This document shows, one piece after another, positions 51,901 through 59,549 of a stretch of DNA of 64,000 nucleotides. This stretch comes from Aquisalimonas sp. (lineage in GTDB: Bacteria; Pseudomonadota; Gammaproteobacteria; Nitrococcales; Aquisalimonadaceae): positions 1 to 64,000 of the forward strand of contig SLBZ01000071.1 in the NCBI GenBank assembly GCA_007126095.1, written 5' to 3'. The translations under genes were made by a program, and so were the position numbers. Under the pieces are notes generated by a model, which worked only from the letters and a program-made list of their open reading frames with translations, ran no database searches and was not told the origin of the DNA. Positions within the stretch are counted from its first letter, which is position 1. The number at the start of each line of letters is the position of its first letter.

Positions 51901-53656
51901 GCGCCTGCGAGCAGCCATGCAGCCGGGCGCCAAGGGCGAAGCCATGCTGCAGCACGCCCTGATGATTGCCACCGAGCAGAAGGCCGTGGCGCTGGAGCTG
52001 CGTGCGGCCACCGACCTGGCCCGGAGGTGGTACGAATCCGGTTCTGGAGAGAGGGCGGCGGACCTGCTGCGATCGGTTCTCGGACGGGCGCAGGGGTGTA
52101 ATGCCCATGAACTGGGCACCGCCGTTTTACTGCTGAACGAAGCTGCCCCCGTGTGTGGTGCCTCGCGAACGCTTTGCGAACGCCCCCCAGCTTACCGTGG
52201 TGCCGGTGCCGAGAGCACAGAGCACCGCGAGGAGGGGGAGAACATGAATGCCAATGAAGAACTGACGCAGACGGTCATGGACGCACTTGAAACACGACTC
52301 CGCGGGCGGGTGAGCCTGCCGGGGCAGAGTGGGTACGACAGTGACCGGTCCGTGTGGAACGGGATGATCGACCGGCGTCCGGGCGCCATCGCCCATTGCG
52401 CCGACGTTGCGGACGTCATGGCCGCGATCACGGTGGCCCGTGAGCATGGTGTGCCCGTAGCCGTTCGTGGTGGCGGACACAGCGCCGCCGGCATGGGCGT
52501 ATGCCAAGGTGGGCTCGTCATTGATCTGTCCGCAATGCGGGGGGTGCGGGTCGACCCGGCGGCACGCACGGTGACCGTCGACGGCGGGTGCACGCTGGGG
52601 GACGTGGATCACGCCACACATGCCTTCGGCCTGGCCATGCCCGGAGGGATCATCTCCACCACCGGGATCGGCGGGCTGACCCTGGGCGGTGGCACTGGCT
52701 ACCTGGCGCGTCGCCATGGCCTCACCATTGATAATCTGCTTTCGGCCGACGTGGTGCTGGCAGATGGTTCGTTTGTCACCGCAAGTGCCGAGGAGCATCC
52801 GGATTTGTTCTGGGCGCTTCGGGGCGGTGGCGGGAACTTCGGTATCGTGACGTCGTTCCGGTTCCGCTGCCATCCTCTGGCCACCGTGGTCGCCGGCCCC
52901 GTGTTCCACGATACGGCGGACACGGGCAGAGTCTTGCGCTGGTACCGGGAGTTCATGCCTTCCGCTCCTGAAGATCTCTACGGATTCTTCATGGTGGGCT
53001 GTGTCCCTCCGGGGCCTCCCTTCCCTGAGCACCTGCACGGACGGCCTGTGTGCGGCGCCCTCTGGGTCTATACCGGCGCGTCGGAGGGTGCGGATGAAGC
53101 CCTCGCCCCAGTGCGGGCGTTTGGCTCGCCGCTGCTGGATGGCATCCAGGAGATGCCGTTTCCTGCGCTGCAGGCTGCGTTCGATGCGCTCTATCCTCCG
53201 GGCCTCCAGTCGTACTGGCGTGGGGATTACTTCGTGGACATTCCGGACGAGGCCGTTGCAGTGCATGAAGCATTCGCTGAGGTGCCGACTCCGCTTTCCA
53301 CCATGCATCTCTACCCTATCGACGGCGAAGCGCACCGCGTCGGTGCGGCGGACACGGCGTTTTACTATCGTCACGCCAAGTGGAGCGCCGTGATCCTCGG
53401 CATTGATCCGGATCCGGCCAATGCAGACCGGGTCCGTGACTGGGTGGTGCGCTACTGGGACGCGCTGCATCCCACGTCGGCCGGCGGTGGCTACGTCAAC
53501 TTCATGATGGACGAAGGACAGGACCGCGTGCGCGCCACCTACGGCCCGAACTACGAGCGACTCGCTCGGATCAAGGGCATGTACGACCCGGACAACGTCT
53601 TCCGGTTCAATCAAAATATCGAGCCGATGCGGGATGTCGAGCCGGCGTCTGCGTGA
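48995..53656 (+). CDS. SARP/BTAD-type AAA regulator continuous with a FAD-binding oxidase
   Basis: 1553 residues from ATG 48995 (AGGAG 6 nt upstream). Regulator part: OmpR-like winged helix (~1-90, GLFWPDSSEGQARTNLRREL), BTAD helices (~110-240, LREELGVEPSAETLGVYAKL), LVGR plus Walker A AGEAGVGKSRVIAE (~290) and Walker B ILLVLDDLQWCD, then TPR-like repeats to ~1045. The family's usual C-terminal block ends at AVLLLNEAA (~52145). There is no stop: about 33 low-quality residues follow, then a flavin oxidase (last 470 residues). The bridge contains an 11-nt-period repeat and a strong ribosome site before an internal ATG. A true fusion, a lost stop codon or a sequence error are all possible; two-protein expression seems likely. 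Confidence 0.8.
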   Translation: MLTIRLLGEQQVMVDGVSVEALHAPRTLGLLGYLVLHAGIPQMRQHVAGLFWPDSSEGQARTNLRRELHHLRASLPEPDRCLVVGSSTVCWRTDAPCTIDLTVFQDAATVASAAANQRDESAFLTAARRAADAYGGAFLPALYDDWVLEARDHLQRLCISLVDRLAVVLATHGDWQAAIRHAYRRVELDPLEESGYRLLMRLQADAGDRASALRTFHRCSSVLREELGVEPSAETLGVYAKLFSRPPEPVAAAPDTARPVSLVGRKNQLDALNTLWAKVTTAPAFGVIAGEAGVGKSRVIAEFADAVQRGGGLVARARCFPSQARVVLAPVAEWMRSTALRQGLARMDEVWRSQVSRLVPELGAGEREDRPDPLANAWQRRQFYEGLVHAVLASGRPILLVLDDLQWCDNETLAWLEFLFHFDAAAPVLVVATLRSEELYDHPQLVACCRRLRAEGVLEEHELAPLTASEVAELAQALGGAPLDDVATQTLKAQTGGFPLFVVESMRHGWTGSSRMDAVLSDRLAQLSPAAEELAGLAAAVGRDFSLELLLAVGTFDDESLVKGVDELWHRRLIRQHSAVTYDFTHDLLRAAAYDRLSPLSRRFLHRRIAAALCLQHADDMAAVAAQVADQYERGDQPALAIDYHVMAAETAKAIFAHSDAVRHFDRAMELLAGLQSDAARDQRELKLLQAMFPSVTALHGYASGEVGALVERTSELSSALGAHAIHLRSQGAMWAHLFVRGQIKESLALCERLDREAADHPSHAGWVRMVGAGSLTSLGRPLEALPRFRAAEEWVDTRETFLYGFRVKVMARAWRAHAFWLTGQAEDAAASALAALELADETEQPFDQAIARAYGAITYYLRGDSERAGALSVSVRDLCDRYGFAYYGEWGRLIEGRLIGGAAAEALMRAGLDKLRQRSAETRVPFWHALLAEVLWSDGRGGEAQRVLAEACTSAEARGDRWWLAELWRLRAAMQPGAKGEAMLQHALMIATEQKAVALELRAATDLARRWYESGSGERAADLLRSVLGRAQGCNAHELGTAVLLLNEAAPVCGASRTLCERPPAYRGAGAESTEHREEGENMNANEELTQTVMDALETRLRGRVSLPGQSGYDSDRSVWNGMIDRRPGAIAHCADVADVMAAITVAREHGVPVAVRGGGHSAAGMGVCQGGLVIDLSAMRGVRVDPAARTVTVDGGCTLGDVDHATHAFGLAMPGGIISTTGIGGLTLGGGTGYLARRHGLTIDNLLSADVVLADGSFVTASAEEHPDLFWALRGGGGNFGIVTSFRFRCHPLATVVAGPVFHDTADTGRVLRWYREFMPSAPEDLYGFFMVGCVPPGPPFPEHLHGRPVCGALWVYTGASEGADEALAPVRAFGSPLLDGIQEMPFPALQAAFDALYPPGLQSYWRGDYFVDIPDEAVAVHEAFAEVPTPLSTMHLYPIDGEAHRVGAADTAFYYRHAKWSAVILGIDPDPANADRVRDWVVRYWDALHPTSAGGGYVNFMMDEGQDRVRATYGPNYERLARIKGMYDPDNVFRFNQNIEPMRDVEPASA
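52165..52183 (+). promoter_or_regulatory. Perfect direct repeat GCGAACGC with 11-nt period
   Basis: GCGAACGC at 52165-52172 and again at 52176-52183, separated by TTT, 60 nt before the oxidase ATG at 52244. SARP regulators bind such 11-nt-spaced repeats about 8 nt before a -10 hexamer; here TTACCG begins about 8 nt downstream, a weak -10. The repeat lies inside the open reading frame that joins regulator and oxidase, which argues that this stretch was, or still is, the oxidase promoter. Confidence 0.5.
52244..53656 (+). CDS. FAD-binding oxidoreductase (PCMH/BBE type), likely internal start
   Basis: 470 residues if started at ATG 52244, which has AGGAGG 8 nt upstream; it is in frame with the regulator. 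The PCMH-type FAD domain has AVRGGGHSAAGMGVCQGGLV, whose His is the usual 8-alpha flavin attachment site, and GGIISTTGIGGLTLGGGTGY, where the second attachment Cys of bicovalent enzymes is absent. The BBE C-terminus is YVNFMMDEGQDRVRATYGPN with YDPDNVFRFNQNI. Relatives oxidise sugars, berberine-like alkaloids or 6-hydroxynicotine. No signal peptide. Substrate unknown; same span as the C-terminal part of the larger frame. Confidence 0.75.
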   Translation: MNANEELTQTVMDALETRLRGRVSLPGQSGYDSDRSVWNGMIDRRPGAIAHCADVADVMAAITVAREHGVPVAVRGGGHSAAGMGVCQGGLVIDLSAMRGVRVDPAARTVTVDGGCTLGDVDHATHAFGLAMPGGIISTTGIGGLTLGGGTGYLARRHGLTIDNLLSADVVLADGSFVTASAEEHPDLFWALRGGGGNFGIVTSFRFRCHPLATVVAGPVFHDTADTGRVLRWYREFMPSAPEDLYGFFMVGCVPPGPPFPEHLHGRPVCGALWVYTGASEGADEALAPVRAFGSPLLDGIQEMPFPALQAAFDALYPPGLQSYWRGDYFVDIPDEAVAVHEAFAEVPTPLSTMHLYPIDGEAHRVGAADTAFYYRHAKWSAVILGIDPDPANADRVRDWVVRYWDALHPTSAGGGYVNFMMDEGQDRVRATYGPNYERLARIKGMYDPDNVFRFNQNIEPMRDVEPASA

Positions 53657-53684
53657 CGGGTGAGTCAGTAAACCTGAAATGATA

Positions 53685-53726
53685 TCTCCCGGTGCGTGCG
53701 GCGATCCGTCGCCATGCACCGGGAGA
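53685..53726. terminator. Hairpin between the oxidase gene and a convergent small gene
   Basis: An 11-bp perfect outer stem (53685-53695 with 53716-53726, arm TCTCCCGGTGC) encloses a second 4-bp stem (GGCG/CGCC). It starts 28 nt after the oxidase stop and 33 nt after the end of the 26-codon gene on the other strand, so it may end both transcripts. No U-run is present. Confidence 0.6.
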
Positions 53727-53759
53727 GGGCTTGTGGGCAGCAACAGCCCTGCTTTTCGT

Positions 53760-53840
53760 TCAGATCACGCGCGAGATGATGAAGATCAGGAGCAGGATGA
53801 TGCCGGGCACGCCCAGTAGCCACGCAATGAGGTATTTCAT
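53760..53840 (-). CDS. 26-residue membrane peptide
   Basis: A complete short gene, ATG 53840 to TGA 53760, starting MKYLIAWLLGVPGIILLLIF and ending IISRVI. It is one hydrophobic helix with Lys at the start and Arg near the end. A perfect GGAGG sits 5 nt before the ATG, better than for many large genes here, which is the main reason to believe it. It lies in a 287-nt gap between the flavin oxidase and a membrane-protein gene. Small single-helix proteins of this kind often modulate membrane complexes or stress responses; I recognise no family. Confidence 0.6.
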   Translation of the reverse strand: MKYLIAWLLGVPGIILLLIFIISRVI

Positions 53841-53943
53841 GAGAACCTCCGAGGTCCTGTGGGATGGCCGGTGGCTGCTGTGCTGCTACCGGTGCTCCAT
53901 CTAGTTACGCCTGAGGCGGGTGGAACGTTCCATGTTCTGGGCG

Positions 53944-55107
53944 TTATGGGATGGTCGCGTGTCGTGCGTTCGCGGCCGACAGGGATTCACCACGCATAAG
54001 CCGGGCGCGCAGCTCCGTGAGCCGTGTCGGCTGAAACGACTCACCCGCGGCTGCATGGGCTTGCTCCAGGAGTTCGCGCTGTGTCCGGCGAAGGCCACCC
54101 CCCAGGACACTCGCCACGGTCAGCACCCACAGCACCAGGCTTTGCTCTTCCGGCGTCAGTTTCTCCAGCTCGCGGAGGCGCGCCGGCCAGTCCACCGTAA
54201 TCCGGCTGTCGGAGGGGGCGAGCGTCTCCATAAGGCGCGCGAGCAGGTAGACGTACGTGGGGTGGGCGTCCTGGTTGCGTACCAGCAGTTCCCCGACCCC
54301 TTCGACCATGACGCGACGGGCCGACTCCCCCAGGTGGTGCCGTGCGGCGGCAATCTCGGCCATGAGCGCCTCCACCGCACGCGGTGCGAACGCCTGTTCC
54401 CGGGCGCGTCGCAGAATGCGCCGGGTAATCCAGGCATTCCATATTGCGTAGAGGGGGCCGGCGAGCATGGGAATCAGCCCCCGCAACGCCGTTCGCACGA
54501 GCACGCGACGCAGAACGATGCGCAGCAGGAAGCTGCTGATGCCGACCTTTGCGCGGTAGAGCAGGTTCTGGGCCACGAATTTCCAGCGCGGGACCAGCGC
54601 GACAGGATCGATGCCGTACACGGGGGTGCGTGGATTGGGGAACTCCAGCGCCGTGCGCGCAAGCCCGCGAAGCGCAAGCATGCGGTAATTGCCTCCTTTC
54701 AGCGGCAATCCCGTCACGGCGCTGAGAGCAGCCATGGCCCGAAGCGCGTTCCAGTACAGGAACGCGATCTCTACCAGGCTGACCGCGGCCGCGAGGCTCA
54801 GCACCGCTGTCCAGTATGGCCACCGGTCGGCCCAGTCGAGTTCTTCCAGCCCATCGAACTGATTGCGGACGAACGTCAGCTCGATTCCGCCGAGAACGCT
54901 CCCGGAGATGACGCCGGCAAGCGCTGCCCAGAGCAAGGTCTGCCGCTCCATTCGGCGTATCTGTCGGTATTCGTCGGCAGTCAGCGCGCGTAGCCGGAAG
55001 GCATCGGCGCGGCTCTGGCTCTGCAGGTACAGCGCCGCCGTGCGCTCAAGGGCGTTCGGCTCGGCGACGTAAGCCTGGTGCGGCGACGGATCGGGCATGC
55101 TGGGCAT
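53944..55107 (-). CDS. Membrane protein, possibly LBF_2804 family
   Basis: About 387 residues. A cytoplasmic N-terminus (ALYLQSQSRADAFRLRALTA) leads into two clear helices (LLWAALAGVISGSVLGGIEL; WTAVLSLAAAVSLVEIAFLY), a middle with LPLKGGNYRMLALRGLARTA, a further hydrophobic hairpin (GLIPMLAGPLYAIWNAWITR) and a helical C-terminal domain (LTPEEQSLVLWVLTVASVLG). The layout reminds me of the LBF_2804 family of unknown role, at low certainty. No good ribosome site marks the start; ATG 55107, ATG 55098 or a TTG further upstream are possible, and a TATAAT overlaps ATG 55107, so the shorter forms are plausible. Confidence 0.7.
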   Translation of the reverse strand: MPSMPDPSPHQAYVAEPNALERTAALYLQSQSRADAFRLRALTADEYRQIRRMERQTLLWAALAGVISGSVLGGIELTFVRNQFDGLEELDWADRWPYWTAVLSLAAAVSLVEIAFLYWNALRAMAALSAVTGLPLKGGNYRMLALRGLARTALEFPNPRTPVYGIDPVALVPRWKFVAQNLLYRAKVGISSFLLRIVLRRVLVRTALRGLIPMLAGPLYAIWNAWITRRILRRAREQAFAPRAVEALMAEIAAARHHLGESARRVMVEGVGELLVRNQDAHPTYVYLLARLMETLAPSDSRITVDWPARLRELEKLTPEEQSLVLWVLTVASVLGGGLRRTQRELLEQAHAAAGESFQPTRLTELRARLMRGESLSAANARHATIP

Positions 55108-55223
55108 TATAGTTGGGTCAGGAGACGGAATCCGCCAAAGCAATCGGGCCCGAGTGATGGTTGGTGACGCAACGAGCGTCGTAGTCTCAGGAGAGGCAGG
55201 GATACTCCCGGTGGAAAGGCAAA

Positions 55224-55248
55224 CTGCCGGGAGCCGTGCTCCCGGCAG
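55224..55248 (-). terminator. Intrinsic-type terminator after the acidic secreted protein gene
   Basis: Perfect 11-bp stem (55224-55234 with 55238-55248, arm CTGCCGGGAGC) with a 3-nt loop, followed in the sense of the acidic-protein gene by TTTGCCTTT. It lies 67 nt after that gene's stop and upstream of the membrane-protein gene on the same strand. Confidence 0.7.
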
Positions 55249-55314
55249 CGAAGACGTTGCGTGTAAGAATCTGAAGTGCGAGCAGAATGGAAGTCGTTTC
55301 AGTGACGAACGAGA

Positions 55315-55548
55315 TCATTCGTGTTCGTCACCCTCTCCTCCATCTTCCCAATCGTCTTCCTCATCGTCCCAGTCGTCTTCCTCTCCGGTGTGGTCATCAC
55401 CCTCCATGTCGCCTTCACCACCGGCTCCTTCCTCCATGCGGTCTTCCTCCTTATCCTCGTCATAGTCCGCAACTGCCGAACCCATTCCCAGGATCAGCGA
55501 AGACAACAACAGGGCGCTGATGGAAAGCCAGCTCATGAACTTTTTCAT
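55315..55548 (-). CDS. Small secreted, extremely acidic protein
   Basis: 77 residues. A classic signal peptide (MKKFMSWLSISALLLSSLIL, cleavage near SAVA-D) is followed by ~50 residues of which 30 are Asp or Glu, with three Trp/Tyr, no Cys and only one Lys and one Arg (WDDEEDDWEDGGEGDEHE near the end). Such a chain should be disordered and could bind cations or basic partners in the periplasm; no family recognised. GAGGTGAACC precedes the ATG, and TTCTATAGA lies just upstream, closely resembling the leader of the secreted GFxP protein at 48740. Confidence 0.78.
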   Translation of the reverse strand: MKKFMSWLSISALLLSSLILGMGSAVADYDEDKEEDRMEEGAGGEGDMEGDDHTGEEDDWDDEEDDWEDGGEGDEHE

Positions 55549-55799
55549 GGTTCACCTCGCTCGAGACGATCTATAGAAGGTGGGCAGCGATGTCTCGCGT
55601 CGCGTTGACCACCGGTCATTACCTTTGCAGGTAAAGAACATTTCCCGGGACGTTAACGCGGTGGTCGGGCTTGGTCTGTGCGACACCGTACTTGTGCGCG
55701 GTTTACTCGGCGGCGACACCGTCCTTTTCTGGTGTACAGTAACGGGAAAGGATGGTGTTCCGCCGGCCTGCGTGGCCGCTGCCGACAAGGAGTGTGTCC

Positions 55800-57659
55800 G
55801 TGACCACGCTGATTCCTTCCCTGAATTCCTGCCTGCCGCGCATGACCAGCGGCGAGAAGCGGTTTGCGCGGCGCCTTGAGCAGTACCTCGAAGACGACTA
55901 CCTGGCTTGGTATGACGTCCCCGTCGGCGTCCTGACGCGCCACCCCGATTTCATCGTCCTCCACCCGCAGCGTGGCCTGCTCGTGCTCGAGGTCAAGGAT
56001 TGGAAGCTGGAGACAATCCAGCAGATGGACCGCCAGCGGGCCACCATCATCACGAACCGCGGCGTGAAGGAAGTGCTCAATCCGCTTGAGCAGGCGCGAC
56101 AGTACACCTACGGCGTCGTGAAGCCCCTGGAGAACGACCCCCAGCTGGTCCATCCGCCCGGTCATGCACTCCAGGGCAGGCTGATGCTGCCGTTCGGGCA
56201 CGGTGTGGTGTTTCCGAACATTACGCGGCGCCAGTTCGATGCGCAGCAATTGTCCGACGTGATCCCCGCGAACCGTGTCATCTGCCGTGACGAGATGACG
56301 GACTCCCTGGATGCCGAGGCGTTTCAGGAGCGGCTGTGGGGCATGTTCACGGTGCAGTTCCGGCACCGGCTGTCGCTGCCGCAGATGGACCGGATTCGTG
56401 GCCACCTTTTTCCGGAGATTCGCATTCAGCAGGGCAGTCTGTTCGATGATGGCCCGGACGCGGACGCAGCCGGTGGCTCCGTCGCCGACGCCCTGCCGGA
56501 CCTGATGCGGGTGATGGACCTGCAGCAGGAACAGCTCGCCCGCAGCCTGGGTAGTGGCCACAGGGTGGTGCACGGTGCGGCCGGTGCCGGGAAAACGCTG
56601 ATTCTGGTGTACCGGTGCCTGCATCTGGCGCGCGCCCTGCGCAAGCCCATTCTCGTGCTCTGCTACAACCGCACACTGGCGGCCCGGCTGGAGCAAGTGC
56701 TGGCCGAAAAGGGCGTGGGGGATCAGGTCGTGGTCTACAATTTCCACCGCTGGTGCCATGCGCAGTTGCGGGCGTACCACGTCGAGCCGCCGCCGTCCGG
56801 CGGCGGTCAGCGGGCGTTCTTTGATGCCATGGTGCAGCGGGTAATCGGGGCCGTGGACGAAAGGCGCATTCCCGGTGGCCAGTATGGGGCCGTCATGATC
56901 GACGAAGGTCACGACTTCGAGCCCCACTGGTTTCGCGTGGCCACACAGATGGTGGACCCGGACACCAACTCGGTTCTTGTCCTCTACGACGACGCCCAGT
57001 CCATCTACGAGCGCAGCCAGCGGCGATTCAGCTTCTCCAGCGTCGGCGTTCAGGCACAGGGGCGCACGACAATCCTCAGAATCAACTACAGAAATACAAG
57101 ACAGGTGCTGGATCTGGCGAGTCGATTTGCCAGGGAGTTGCTGGCCCCGGAGGAGGCCGAAGATGACGGCATCCCGTTGGTGGGGCCCGAGAGCGCAGGG
57201 CGCGACGGACCCGAACCCACCGTGATTGCGTTGCCGACGCTACCACGCGAGATCGACTACGTGGTTCGCCATCTGAAACGCTTGCACGCCCACGGACGGC
57301 AGTGGCGAGAGATGGCCATTCTCTACCGCCGCACGCGTGTCGCCGGCCGGATCGCCCAGAGCCTCAAGGAGGCCGGTATTCCCAGCGAGAACCTGGTCGC
57401 GCGCAGTCGTGGCCGCGGCGCCACCCCGACAGACGCGGACAGCGTGAAAGTCGTCACCATGCATTCAAGCAAAGGGCTGGAGTTTCCGGTGGTTGCCGTG
57501 ACAGGCCTGGGCGAAATGGACCCGCAGGAAGACAGGCTGGCAGAAGAAACCCGCCTGCTCTATGTGGCCATGACACGAGCCATGGACGAGCTAATCGTCA
57601 CCGGCGCACCGGATGCACCCTTCCTCCAGCGCATCCAGCAGGCCGGCAGCGCACACTGA
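55800..57659 (+). CDS. NERD-domain nuclease-helicase (UvrD/SF1-like)
   Basis: 619 residues, GTG start at 55800 with AAGGAG 7 nt upstream. The N-terminal NERD domain shows E19, D50 (RHPDFIVLHPQRG), E64 and K66 (LLVLEVKDW), the D...ExK pattern of the restriction-endonuclease fold. A SF1 helicase follows: Walker A HGAAGAGKTLILVY (~259), Walker B VMIDEGHDF, LRINYRNTRQVLDL and the C-terminal TMHSSKGLEFPVVAVTGLG with LLYVAMTRAMDEL. It should translocate on DNA and may cut it. The pairing resembles nuclease-helicase phage-defence proteins such as Nhi, but repair functions fit too. It stands alone. Confidence 0.88.
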   Translation: MTTLIPSLNSCLPRMTSGEKRFARRLEQYLEDDYLAWYDVPVGVLTRHPDFIVLHPQRGLLVLEVKDWKLETIQQMDRQRATIITNRGVKEVLNPLEQARQYTYGVVKPLENDPQLVHPPGHALQGRLMLPFGHGVVFPNITRRQFDAQQLSDVIPANRVICRDEMTDSLDAEAFQERLWGMFTVQFRHRLSLPQMDRIRGHLFPEIRIQQGSLFDDGPDADAAGGSVADALPDLMRVMDLQQEQLARSLGSGHRVVHGAAGAGKTLILVYRCLHLARALRKPILVLCYNRTLAARLEQVLAEKGVGDQVVVYNFHRWCHAQLRAYHVEPPPSGGGQRAFFDAMVQRVIGAVDERRIPGGQYGAVMIDEGHDFEPHWFRVATQMVDPDTNSVLVLYDDAQSIYERSQRRFSFSSVGVQAQGRTTILRINYRNTRQVLDLASRFARELLAPEEAEDDGIPLVGPESAGRDGPEPTVIALPTLPREIDYVVRHLKRLHAHGRQWREMAILYRRTRVAGRIAQSLKEAGIPSENLVARSRGRGATPTDADSVKVVTMHSSKGLEFPVVAVTGLGEMDPQEDRLAEETRLLYVAMTRAMDELIVTGAPDAPFLQRIQQAGSAH

Positions 57660-57758
57660 ACCGGATGCTCGGGGCCGCATTGACGCAATGCATGGAGGAC
57701 GACACGCACACCGCTCCAACAAGTTTCCGCGCTGTACACCAGAGAAGGGTTTCAAACC

Positions 57759-57966
57759 GTGGCCCGTCTGGGGAAGAACGTGCTGTACCCGCAGATCGTC
57801 CCGGACGACCGGGAGGCCACCGACTCCATGCTCCAGGAGGCGGCCCGGGAAGCCGATTTCGTCATCACCACCTGGGCTAACGCCCTGGCGGAGATACCGC
57901 CCCACCGGGCAATCCAGGCGGGGGGATACGGTCACGGTCTATCCATACAGCGAACTGTTGACGTAA
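57759..57966 (+). pseudogene. Decayed partial copy of moeA
   Basis: The sequence translates as NVLYPQIVPDDREATDSMLQ then EAAREADFVIT, close to MoeA around residue 230-250, and then jumps straight to TWANALAEIPPH, the MoeA C-terminus; about 375 nt of MoeA (multiple of three) are missing. After that the frame shifts by one base in a G-run and the next frame gives GDTVTVYPYSELLT and a stop, matching the end of MoeA. By eye about 10 of 82 bases differ from moeA in the first block, and 29 bases across TTWANALAE are identical. It is a non-functional remnant of a duplicated or exchanged moeA. Confidence 0.85.
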
Positions 57967-58041
57967 GCGCCGGAGCGTCCAGAACGACAGGACGGCGCCG
58001 TCAGTTTCTCTCACCGGGATTCCCCGTCGGCCCGCCAGACC

Positions 58042-58083
58042 TTGATCCACGTCAAGAACCCGCACGATGCCCCCGCTGATAAT
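58042..58083 (+). promoter_or_regulatory. Anr/FNR-dependent promoter of ccoNOQP
   Basis: TTGATCCACGTCAA (58042-58055) is a good Anr box. A GATAAT hexamer at 58078-58083 follows after 22 nt, the spacing of a class II FNR promoter with the box at -41.5, which would put the start of transcription near 58090, about 35 nt before the ccoN ATG. Induction of cbb3 oxidase by Fnr-type regulators under low oxygen is well established. Confidence 0.82.
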
Positions 58084-58124
58084 TCCCCCACCTGCCAGGA
58101 CCACCGACAAGTGGACGGAATGCC

Positions 58125-59546
<1,422 letters not shown>

Positions 59547-59549
59547 ATC

